The translations under genes were made by a program, and so were the position numbers. This document shows positions 8,066 through 17,400 of a stretch of DNA of 26,212 nucleotides, in pieces. Location: positions 1 to 26,212 of the forward strand of contig JBDTOI010000044.1 in the NCBI GenBank assembly GCA_039933315.1, written 5' to 3'. The notes under the pieces are model-generated. The model was not told the DNA's origin. It saw nothing but the letters and a program-made list of their open reading frames with translations, and ran no database searches. The DNA is from DASXRU01 sp039933315 (GTDB lineage: Bacteria > Acidobacteriota > Blastocatellia > Pyrinomonadales > Pyrinomonadaceae). Positions within the stretch are counted from its first letter, which is position 1. Each line of letters opens with the position of its first letter.

Positions 8066-11000
8066 TTGATAAGCGCCCTGATAAACTGCCCCAGATTTTT
8101 GTCACTCGCTCTCATGCGCCGCCGGTCCCTAAGGCTCGGAGCTGCTTTCCTCCTTCTTGCGTTCTGCATTGTGGCCACGGTCTTCAATCCTTTCGCACTG
8201 ACGCGGGCTTCGGGCGACGGAGTTACTAACCCGAAGGAACGACTTGAACTGGCCAGGCTGAGTGACAGTGTCAGCGTGCACGCCACCGGTCGCGGCAACC
8301 CAACAATCAACTTCAGCGACGGTCGTGAAGTCATAACCGACTACGAGGGCCCTGCCGACCTGCGCGCAGCGCTGGAACAGAATCAAGCACAGCCACAGAG
8401 CCTCGCTACTGCTGATTTTGATGAAGATGGAGTTCCTGACCTTGTCAGCGGCTATGGCTATCTTGACGGCGGACTCGTCACCATCCTTCGCGGTAACGTT
8501 GACGCCATTTATCCGAACGCGCCAGAAGCGCAGCAGCGTAGACAACGTGGTGAGTTCACCAGGGCGCCGTTTTTATCGCCCGGGCGCATCTACGCGGCAC
8601 CCACCTCAGCCGAATTCATCGGCGCAGGGGATTTCGATGGCGATAGCCATTGGGATCTAGTCGTAGCGTCCCGAACCCGCAACGCGTTGTACTTCCTTCC
8701 CGGAGATGGTCGGGGTGGACTTGGCCAGGCTCGAGAGATTTCGTTGCCGGGTGTGGTCACGGCGATGAGCACGGGAGAGATCAATCGGCGCGACGGCTTA
8801 ACAGATGTTGTCGTCGGGATCGGTGGAATCGATGGCGCGAGCGTGATGGTATTCGAAGGGGCGGAAGGAGCGTTGAGATCAAGACCGGAAGAGATCCGAT
8901 TGAAGACTGAAGCGACATCGCTGGCATTGGGAGACCTGGATGATGGCTACGAAATGGATCTTGCTGTCGCAGCCGGAAGCGAGCTGATGATTATTCACGG
9001 CAGAGACAGAAAGCTGTCACTTGATCAGACAGAGGTGCGGCCTCCAACCATTAGTCGTCTCTCCTTCTCATCGGCGATCACCAGTTTGGCGATCGGAGAT
9101 TTCAGCGGAAATCACACCTCTGATTTGGCACTAATGACTGAGGACGGCCGAATTCGACTGCTCAGTCGAACAGCCACAACAAGCAGTCACCAGAAAGTAA
9201 GTCAGTCTGTGAGCAGTTGGAAGAGTGAAGCGCTAGGATCCAGTTACGACGGTCGAGGCGCGACCTTGGCCAGCGCGAGGGTTTCGAGCTTACCAGGCGA
9301 CGACCTGTTGATAGTAGATTCAGGCAATCGCCGTTTGCAGATTCTCAACAGCGGCCACTCTGACAAGTTGCCGGCTGTTTCAACCGCAGCGTCGACCAGG
9401 ATGAAGCCACAGGGCGAGCCCGTGGCTTTGGATATGGATGGTTCACCGGCGGCCGTGCTGCCGATGAAACTGAACGGCGATGCTGTGGGCGACCTGATGA
9501 TTCTGAAAAGCGATCAGAGCAGGCCTTCGGCGACGCTCTCGCAGGCGACGGCAACTTTCACCGTGACGAACACCAACGGTTTTGGCGCCGGCTCTTTGTA
9601 TTTTGCGATCCTGGACGCAAATGAAACTCCCGGGGCGGACGTAATAACATTTAACATTGCCGGGGCGGGGGCCCACACGATCCTTCAATCGTTGGAGCTA
9701 CCTGAAATCACCGAGGCTGTGATGATAGACGGGACGACACAACCAGGGTACGCCGGCACACCTCTGATTCGAGTAGGAAGTAGCGGTTGCTGCAACATAG
9801 GCGGGCTGACTATTAGCGGTGGAAACAGCGGAGTGCGAGGGCTGGCATTAACCGGCTTTAGTACCAGCGCGATATTTTTGACGACGAACGGTGGATCCAT
9901 AATAGACGGGAACTACTTCGGCACCGACCAGGCGGGAACCGCAAACGCCCCCAGCTCTGCTGGCATTTCTGTCATATCAAGCTCCAACAACACAGTTGGC
10001 GGAACAGTGAGCGCGGCGCGCAACCACTTCGCTCACTACGTTCATGGCGTCAAATTGCGAGGAATCCAACCAACTCACGCTCAGGACAATCAAGTGCAAG
10101 GAAACTTTTTCGGCACTGATCTGATGGGCACAACAGCGCGCGGCAATGCCTATAAAGCGATTGTGATTGAAAGCGCCCGCCTGAACACCATAGGCGGCAC
10201 TGTTTCAGGGGCAAGAAATCTAATCTCGGGAAATTTAGAGTCCGGGATATTCTTAACCATCGTAGGAATTTTCGCCGCGGAGGGGAACCTGATCCAGGGC
10301 AATTTGATCGGCACCACTATCAACGGTACCGCTGCCCTGGCTAACGTCCAGAATGGCATCTTAATCGATACGGATTCCACTACGGCGAATCGTTTTCCCG
10401 GCACCCTGATCGGCGGAACGACAACCTCAGCACGTAACACCATCTCGAGTAATGGCCTGAGCGGCATACTTATCCAGGGCGCAAATGCCTCGGGCGTCAC
10501 GGTGCAAGGCAACTTCATTGGCACGGATGTTACCGGCACGGCTGCGCTCGGCAACGCCCTCAACGGCATTACTACAAGCCTGGCCCCTGACAACACCGTC
10601 GGCGGCTCTACCACTGACGCGCGGAACATCATTTCCGGGAATGGTAGACACGGAATCTCGATCGGCATAAACGACGCAGCCGGAGCGACAGGGATGACGG
10701 TGCAGAATAACTACATCGGCACTGATGTCAGCGGCAGCAACTGTCTGGGCAATCTGCGGGATGGCATCTTTGTCAATAGAGGTTCCGTCAACCACAAGAT
10801 TGCGAATAACCTCATCACCTGCAATGGGAGGAACGGCGTAAATATTCCAAACTTTGCGACGAACGATCCCGGCATCAGAATTGAGGTCACAGACAATTCC
10901 ATTTACGCTAATGCGGCGCTCGGGATTGAGCTAGGCGATGCAGGGATCACTCCCAACGACCCCGGCGACGCTGATGTGGGCGCGAATTTCCTGCAGAACT

Positions 11001-14000
11001 TCCCGGTATTAACCTCATTTACGTCAATTGCGTCTGACGACAACAGTGTCCGAGCAAAACGTAATTCTTCCGCAGCTGCGATCACAGTCAACGCGACACT
11101 CAACAGCACGCCCAACACCATCTATACCATCCACTGGTATTTCAGTGCCGACGCGCAATGTACGACGAATCAGCAGGGAAGCCGGCCGCTGGTTAGTGGC
11201 AAGGTTCCCGGCGTCACTACCGACATCAACGGCAACGCCTCGTTTAGCTTTCCATTTGGTTTTCCCGCGGCCATAGACAATGGGATCATCAACTGCACTG
11301 CGACCGATCCGCTGGGCAACACTTCAGAATTCTCCACGTGCCTGGTAGTAAATGGCACCAGCCCAACTCCGGGGATCTCAATCAATGATTTGAGTCAGGC
11401 TGAAGGCAATGACGGAGCCACGTTGTTTACCTTTGGGGTCACGCTTTCAAACCCCAGCTCACAAATCATTACCGTCAACTACGCTTCGGCCAATGGCACG
11501 GCTACCATTGCCGACAACGATTACTCGTCATCCTCTGGCATGCTCACTTTCAGCCCGGGCCAAACAAGCAAGCCCATTACCGTGTCAGTCAATGGTGACA
11601 GGAAATTTGAGCCTGACGAGACCTTCCTGATTAATCTGTCCGGGGCCGCGAACGCGATCATCGTGGACAACCAGGGAGTGGGTACGATTACGAACGATGA
11701 TTCGCAACCTTCGATCTCTATCAATGATGTCAGCCAGGGGGAAGGAAACAGCAGCACTACATCGTTTATTTTTACGATAAGTTTGTCCAACCCGACATTT
11801 CAAACTGTCACGGTCCAATACGCGACCACCGGGGGAACGGCCAGCACCGGGAGCGATTATCAGAGTGCGACTGGTACGCTGACCTTCAATCCTGGCGACA
11901 TCAGTAAACCCATCACCGTCCTGGTCAATGGAGATACATTGAACGAGCTGGACGAAACGTTCTTGTTAAATCTCTCAGGCGCCGGCAACGGCACGCTTAG
12001 TGATAACCAGGGGGTGGGTACGATCGCGAATGATGACGCTGTACCTTCGTTGAGCATAAATGACATATCGGTAACGGAGGGCAATAGCGGTACGACCAAT
12101 GCAACGTTTACGGTGACCTTGTCTGCCGCAAGCGGTCAGATAGTAACTGTGCAATATGCGTCGGCTGCCGGCACGGCTACGGCAGTTAGTGATTATCAGA
12201 GCACGAGCGGCGCGCTGACCTTTAATCCGGGAGACACCAGTAAACCAATCACGGTCCTGGTGAACGGTGACACCACTTTCGAACCTGATGAGACGTTCTT
12301 CGTAAACCTCTCGGGCGCGGCGAACGCGTCCATCGCAGACAGTCAGGCCGTTGGCACGATTCTCAATGACGATGTAGCGCCGGGGTACACACCGCCTGGC
12401 AGCAACGTGACCGTGCAGGGAAATGGACTGGAGATAACTTTTTCACAGGTCAGCAGCGCGGGCATAACCACGATGAACTCGATCCCTCCCTCCAGCGCGG
12501 GCACCACGCCGGGTGGTTACGTCGTCAGTGGCAGCAGTGTGGCCTTTGAGATCGCCACCACCGCCGCTTACACGCCGCCGATTGACCTCTGCTTTGCCAT
12601 GCCCTCAGTCACTGATCCGGCCGCGTTCAACCTGTTGGCACTCTTGCACAACGAGGGTGGCGTGTTGGTGGACCGCACGGTGAGCCGTGACTTTGCCACC
12701 AGGAGAGTATGCGGCCGGGTTAATTCACTTTCACCGTTTGTTGTTACCAGCAAAATCACGGTGCAGTTCAATCAGGCGAGCTATAGCAAGCTGGAGAGTG
12801 GTCCAAGTACGAACATCACGGTCACGCGGACCGGGGATACGTCCGGCCCGGCAGCGGTCAATTTCAGCACCGGCAACAACTCGTACGTGCCATGCAATCA
12901 GAATAACGGCATAGCGGTGCAGAATTGTGATTTCATTCTCAGCTCGGGGACGTTGAACTTCGCTCCTGGCCAGGCCTCAAAGTCATTCCCCATTATCATT
13001 ATCGAGGACCTTTATGTAGAAGGGGACGAGACCATCACTCTGAACTTGAGTGGGCCATCGAGTGCGGTGTTGGGCACGCAGAGCGCGGCCACCCTGACGT
13101 TGACAGATAATGACGGCAGCCCCCCGTCGACAAATCCTTTGGATATTCCGGAGTCCTTCGTGCAGCAGCACTACTACGACTTCCTGGGCCGTCTGCCGGA
13201 TCAGGGTGGCCTGGACTTCTGGGTGAATGAGATTACCCAATGCGGCCCGACGAATACCGCCTGTATCAACGAACGGCGGGTGGCCGTGTCGAACGCGTTC
13301 TTCTTTGAGCCGGAATACCAGCAGACGGCTAGGTATGTGTTCCTGCTCTACCGGGCGTCGTACGGGAATGATCAGCCTTTCCCGAATCCCGATTTCTTTG
13401 ACGTGAATGTATCGGCACAGCTAAAGGTGGAAGCGAAAAAACTACCGCGGTATTTGTCGTTTGTAAGAGACAGAGCGCAGGTGGTAGGAGGGAGTGAGTT
13501 AGCCCAGACGCAGTTAGCGCTGGCGAATGCCTTTGTGCAGCGGCCGGAGTTCATTACCAGGTATCCGACCAGCCTGTCCACGGGAGCCCAGTTTGTAGAT
13601 GCAGTACTCACCACGATTCAGGTTGGTAGTGGAGTGACGGTGACGAGCGGAGATCGCAATGCGCTGATCGCGCATTTCACCAACGGCGGGCGCGGACTGG
13701 TCATGTTCCACCTGGCAAATGACTACTGGAACGGTTGCGAGCGTCTGCCAGGAAGCCCGGCGGCGCCGTGTGTGCCGGCAGGATTCGGCGCCGCAGTGGA
13801 CAATCGCGCTTTCATCGACGCTGAGTACACCCGTTCATTTATCTATTCGCAATACTCCGGCTACCTGCGGCGCGACGGTGATATCGGTGGCTTCATGTTC
13901 TGGTTGACGGAAGTCAGCAAGTCACCTGCGCGCAATGTGCCGAGGCAGCGCGCCATGGTCTGCTCCTTCATGACCTCCACCGAATACCAGCAACGCCTGA

Positions 14001-14047
14001 GCCCGTTGGCCACGCACAACAACAGCGAATGTCCGCCGCCGCCGTAA
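8066..14047 (+). CDS. Giant secreted FG-GAP / beta-helix / 4x Calx-beta / DUF4214 protein
   Basis: 1993 residues, the largest of the array. The TTG start at 8066 has an AAGGAG site four nt upstream. Signal peptide: MRRRSLRLG followed by AAFLLLAFCIVATVF. FG-GAP/VCBS-like region ~112-482 (DFDEDGVPDLV, DFDGDSHWDLV). Instead of a CSLREA motif it has the related GAGSLYFAILDAN opening (~500) and a beta-helix to ~965 with five GTxxxGT repeats, an Ig-like module (~1005-1095), three tandem Calx-beta domains (~1103-1439), a GYTPPGSNVTV module (1440-1563) shared with the truncated first gene, a fourth, divergent Calx-beta with two Cys (~1563-1683), and the six-Cys DUF4214 tail (~1687-1993). Expected to be secreted or surface bound and calcium stabilised. 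Role unknown; binding or adhesion is the likeliest inference. Confidence 0.9.
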   Translation: MISALINCPRFLSLALMRRRSLRLGAAFLLLAFCIVATVFNPFALTRASGDGVTNPKERLELARLSDSVSVHATGRGNPTINFSDGREVITDYEGPADLRAALEQNQAQPQSLATADFDEDGVPDLVSGYGYLDGGLVTILRGNVDAIYPNAPEAQQRRQRGEFTRAPFLSPGRIYAAPTSAEFIGAGDFDGDSHWDLVVASRTRNALYFLPGDGRGGLGQAREISLPGVVTAMSTGEINRRDGLTDVVVGIGGIDGASVMVFEGAEGALRSRPEEIRLKTEATSLALGDLDDGYEMDLAVAAGSELMIIHGRDRKLSLDQTEVRPPTISRLSFSSAITSLAIGDFSGNHTSDLALMTEDGRIRLLSRTATTSSHQKVSQSVSSWKSEALGSSYDGRGATLASARVSSLPGDDLLIVDSGNRRLQILNSGHSDKLPAVSTAASTRMKPQGEPVALDMDGSPAAVLPMKLNGDAVGDLMILKSDQSRPSATLSQATATFTVTNTNGFGAGSLYFAILDANETPGADVITFNIAGAGAHTILQSLELPEITEAVMIDGTTQPGYAGTPLIRVGSSGCCNIGGLTISGGNSGVRGLALTGFSTSAIFLTTNGGSIIDGNYFGTDQAGTANAPSSAGISVISSSNNTVGGTVSAARNHFAHYVHGVKLRGIQPTHAQDNQVQGNFFGTDLMGTTARGNAYKAIVIESARLNTIGGTVSGARNLISGNLESGIFLTIVGIFAAEGNLIQGNLIGTTINGTAALANVQNGILIDTDSTTANRFPGTLIGGTTTSARNTISSNGLSGILIQGANASGVTVQGNFIGTDVTGTAALGNALNGITTSLAPDNTVGGSTTDARNIISGNGRHGISIGINDAAGATGMTVQNNYIGTDVSGSNCLGNLRDGIFVNRGSVNHKIANNLITCNGRNGVNIPNFATNDPGIRIEVTDNSIYANAALGIELGDAGITPNDPGDADVGANFLQNFPVLTSFTSIASDDNSVRAKRNSSAAAITVNATLNSTPNTIYTIHWYFSADAQCTTNQQGSRPLVSGKVPGVTTDINGNASFSFPFGFPAAIDNGIINCTATDPLGNTSEFSTCLVVNGTSPTPGISINDLSQAEGNDGATLFTFGVTLSNPSSQIITVNYASANGTATIADNDYSSSSGMLTFSPGQTSKPITVSVNGDRKFEPDETFLINLSGAANAIIVDNQGVGTITNDDSQPSISINDVSQGEGNSSTTSFIFTISLSNPTFQTVTVQYATTGGTASTGSDYQSATGTLTFNPGDISKPITVLVNGDTLNELDETFLLNLSGAGNGTLSDNQGVGTIANDDAVPSLSINDISVTEGNSGTTNATFTVTLSAASGQIVTVQYASAAGTATAVSDYQSTSGALTFNPGDTSKPITVLVNGDTTFEPDETFFVNLSGAANASIADSQAVGTILNDDVAPGYTPPGSNVTVQGNGLEITFSQVSSAGITTMNSIPPSSAGTTPGGYVVSGSSVAFEIATTAAYTPPIDLCFAMPSVTDPAAFNLLALLHNEGGVLVDRTVSRDFATRRVCGRVNSLSPFVVTSKITVQFNQASYSKLESGPSTNITVTRTGDTSGPAAVNFSTGNNSYVPCNQNNGIAVQNCDFILSSGTLNFAPGQASKSFPIIIIEDLYVEGDETITLNLSGPSSAVLGTQSAATLTLTDNDGSPPSTNPLDIPESFVQQHYYDFLGRLPDQGGLDFWVNEITQCGPTNTACINERRVAVSNAFFFEPEYQQTARYVFLLYRASYGNDQPFPNPDFFDVNVSAQLKVEAKKLPRYLSFVRDRAQVVGGSELAQTQLALANAFVQRPEFITRYPTSLSTGAQFVDAVLTTIQVGSGVTVTSGDRNALIAHFTNGGRGLVMFHLANDYWNGCERLPGSPAAPCVPAGFGAAVDNRAFIDAEYTRSFIYSQYSGYLRRDGDIGGFMFWLTEVSKSPARNVPRQRAMVCSFMTSTEYQQRLSPLATHNNSECPPPP
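11372..12382 (+). repeat. Three tandem Calx-beta coding repeats
   Basis: Three in-frame units, 11372-11710 (339 nt), 11711-12046 (336 nt) and 12047-12382 (336 nt), each encode a Calx-beta domain: xISINDxS at the start, DYxSxSGxLTFxPG in the middle, NGDxxxExDETFxxNLSGA, and GTIxNDD at the end. The nucleotide similarity between units 2 and 3 is high (for example in the AGTAAACC-AATCAC-GTCCTGGT stretch), pointing to internal tandem duplication. Confidence 0.85.
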
Positions 14048-14123
14048 GGCAGGGAGGCAGACGGCAGGAGGCAGACGGCAGGAGGCGACGGCAGGAGGCG
14101 GTAGCCAGAAAGCAGGCAGAAAC
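14048..14123. repeat. Post-stop GGCAGGAGGCAGAC repeat tract
   Basis: Directly after the TAA stop there are five to six units of GGCAGGAGGCAGAC type with small variations. The tract corresponds to those at 2058, 7744 and 19026. Downstream, 14124-14180 has only a small hairpin, GGACT (14149-14153) / AGTCC (14158-14162). Confidence 0.75.
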
Positions 14124-14180
14124 CATTGGCTCTAAACCGCAATAAACAGGACTGCGGAGTCCAACCTGACACGCGGGCAT

Positions 14181-14265
14181 TCTGCTTGGAAATACTGAAA
14201 CATCTGTGGCACAATCCGCGCGAGCTTTAAGCAACAAGGGGCCCTCCGGTCTAGCTTCTCCACAT
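14181..14265 (+). promoter_or_regulatory. Conserved upstream block, probable promoter of the 1526-aa gene
   Basis: Counterpart of 2421-2508. TGGAAATACTG, GTGGCACAATCCGCGCGAGC and GGGGCCC-TCCGGTC-AGCTTCTCC are shared. The TGGCAC at 14207-14212 with GC at 14220-14221 fits -24/-12 spacing; TTGGAA (14186-14191) with CACAAT (14210-14215) gives an 18-nt spaced sigma-70-like alternative. The region between this block and the leader (14266-14360) is not conserved and shows no other feature. Confidence 0.45.
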
Positions 14266-14360
14266 ATATTCCTGTATGGCGTGATTGAAGTGCCCTTTCC
14301 TGAACTGATTTTGTGTCCAGGTAGAGTAATTCTGCGTTAACAACTCCCCGGGCCTCCCCG

Positions 14361-14444
14361 CAGCGTTACGTACTACCTCCAGACCGAACCGAGAAAGTCC
14401 CGGCTTACGTATATCCAGTGAATCTCCGCTAGAGGAGATGTGCT
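14361..14444 (+). promoter_or_regulatory. Conserved 5' leader with ribosome binding site (copy 3)
   Basis: Third copy of the leader: CAGCGTTACG, GACCGAACCGAGAAAGTCC, CGGCTTACGTATATCC, TGAATCT, then GAGGAG (14432-14437). The spacer to the TTG at 14445 is seven nt, three longer than in the other copies because of an extra ATG-like insertion just after the Shine-Dalgarno site. Confidence 0.6.
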
Positions 14445-17400
14445 TTGATAAGAGCCCTGACAAATTGCCCCAGGTTTCTGGACCTTCCTCTCCTGCGACG
14501 CCGGTCAGTTCGGTTCGCGGCTGCCGGTTTATTCGTCCTCGTCGCTCTTTCGTTTTCTACCATCCTCGATCCTTTCGCCCGAACTTCCGCCTCTGGTGAC
14601 AGAGTTACCAAGCCTAAGCAAAGCTCTCAACTAGCCCAGCTGAGCGATTACGTCAGCATCAGGGCGGCCAATCGGAGCAGCTCCGGAATTCACCTGGGTA
14701 ATGGACGCGACGTCCTGACAGCCTACGAAGGCCCTCAGGAATTACGGCAGCTCCTGGAACAGAATCAGGCGCAGCCACTTTCCGTTGCAGCCGCTGATTT
14801 CGATGAAGACGGTGTTCCCGATCTGATCAGTGGGTACGGATATGAGGACCGTGGCCTGGTTACTGTGCTGCGTGGCAACGTCGATGCAATTTATCCGAAC
14901 ACGCCGGAGGCGCAACAGAGGAAATCAAAGGGAACCTTTACCAGTGCGCCGTTCCTGTCCCCGGCGCGCGTCTTCGCTGTGGATCGTCGCGGGGATTTCA
15001 TCGGCGCCGGTGACTTTGATGGTGACAGCCACTGGGACATTGTCGTTGCATCGCGCGTGACGCGTTCACTGCATCTGCTACCGGGCGACGGGCACGGTGG
15101 CTTCGCTCCGGCGCGGGAAATTGTGTTGCCAGGCGTAGTGACGGCACTGACCACCGGCGAGATAAATCGGCGCGACGGACTGACCGATGTCGTTGTAGGC
15201 ATTACGAATGAAACCCAGTCGCAGGTCCTGGTATTTGAAGGGCCCAACGGCGCATTGAGGGCGGCGCCGGAAACTTTCAACATGCCGGCTGAAGTCGGTG
15301 CAGTGGCCCTGGGACAACTGGATGGGCGCTACCCGATCGATCTGGCAGTCGCTGCTGGAAACCAATTAGTTGTTCTGGCGGGTCGCGATCGTAAGTTGTC
15401 GCTTGATGCTTACCAGCAAGCAACCGTTTCAGCGGTGTTGCCCAATCAACGAACCTTTGCCACGAAGATTCGATCGATGGCCCTTGGCGATTTCGCTGGT
15501 GGGGGCCTCACTGACGTAGCTTTGCTGACGGACGATGATGAGGTCCACCTTCTCGGTCAGGGTGAAGCGAGCTCAAAGCGCGGTACAGTTGGAACGATCG
15601 AAACATGGGCGGAGGTTTCTTCTTCGTTAAGAGTAGGCTATTCGGCGACACTGTTGATAGGCAGTCACACATCCGGTTCGACGCACGATGATTTATTTGT
15701 CATTGATGCGGCCAATAGCCGGCTCGATGTTCTGACGAGCGGCGACCCAGGCGGAGCACTGACAGCAGAAACAACGGATGGAAAATTGGCGCCGCTGCAG
15801 TTTGCTGCCTCGCTTGATGTCTCCAACCCACCCGTCGCCGTGCTGTCCATGCGGCTGAATGCGGATGCGCTGAGTGACCTGGTTGTGCTCCAGGCAAAAC
15901 AAACCGCCCCATCTTTCACTCCTACCGCGACGGCAGCCACTTTCATTGTCAATTCAAATGCCGATACGAACGATGGAGTATGCAATGCGGCGAACTGCAC
16001 CTTGCGCGAAGCCATCAACGCAGCCAATGCTAACGCCGGAGCCGACACGATCAACTTCAGCATTGGCAATGGGGTGCAAACAATTATCCCCTTGACACCT
16101 TTGCCAACTGTTACTGATTCCGTAACGATCGATGGCACGACCCAACCAGGCTTTGGCAGCACTCCCATCATTGAGCTGAGTGGCAGCGGTGTTTCAAACG
16201 GCACTTTTGCGCTGCTTATTACTGGCGGCAATACTACGGTGAGAGGGCTGGTGATCAATCGTTTCGACGGCAACCCCGGCCCCGCAATCCGGTTTCAAAC
16301 TAACGGAGGGAACATAGTCGAGGGTAACTTTATTGGGACTGATGTTACCGGCACGCTCGCCTTTGGTAACGGAAAGGGTGTGTTTATTGACGGGCCGTCC
16401 AATAACCGTATTGGGGGAACTACGGCCGCTGCACGTAACCTAATATCGGGCAACGGTCGTGGCATTGAAACCGCTGCCCCCACTGGCTTCACTACGACGG
16501 GAAACCTTGTCCAGGGAAATTTTATTGGTACGGATGTCGCCGGCACAGCCGACCTTGGCAACAGCGGCAACGGCGTGCAGCTTTTCCGAGCGGCTGCGGC
16601 TACCACAATTGGAGGAACCGTGGCTGGAGCGGGCAACATAATCTCCGGCAATGATAATTCGGGCATCGGCTTTGACGCCACTAGTGGCGTCCTTGTGCAA
16701 GGCAATTTCATCGGCACGGATCTTACGGGTGCGGTCGACCTCGGCAATTCCCAGATGGGCGTGCAGCTTCCCGCGGGTAACCCCAGCAACACTGTGGGCG
16801 GCACGACGGCTGCGGCGCGCAATGTTGTTTCCGGCAATAATATCTTCGGGTTCCAGATACGCAGCGCCGGCACGGAGAACAACCTCGTGCAAGGCAACTT
16901 CATCGGCACAAACTCCCTCGGCACTGCCGCCATTCCCAACACCCTGGATGGCGTGTCGATCGAGTCATCCAACAATACTATCGGCGGAGCAGCCGAGGCT
17001 GGCAACATTATTTCGGGCAACGGCCGTGATGGCATCTCTATTTTCACCAACAGCGGCATCACAGTCCGGAACAACTTCATCGGCACCGCCGCGAATGGCA
17101 CTACCTGTTTGGGCAATGGGCGCGACGGAATCTTCGTCAACAATGGTTCGGTGGGCCACACCATCGCGGAGAATTTGATAACTTGCAACGGCAGGAACGG
17201 CGTCAATATTCCCAGCGTCATCACCAACGATCCCGGCGTTCGGATCTTCCTCGACAATAACCGTATCTTTGCCAACGGGGCGCTGGGAATTGATCTGGGA
17301 GATCCGGGCATCACTCCTAACGATTTTCAGGACCCGGATGGCGGCGCGAATCTCCAGCAGAACTTCCCGATATTAACGTCAGTCGTATCGGCTGCTCAGT

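Noticed and set aside
10150..10668. 172-codon minus-strand open frame, and similar ones at 3813-4346 and 15665-16273
   Set aside because: Same effect of the repeat-rich sense gene; no independent coding evidence.
16295..17314. 339-codon open frame on the minus strand
   Set aside because: It lies antisense to the beta-helix repeats of the 1526-aa gene, where regular codon periodicity keeps the opposite frame open; its translation is a low-complexity Pro/Leu/Val repeat with no domain or ribosome site.
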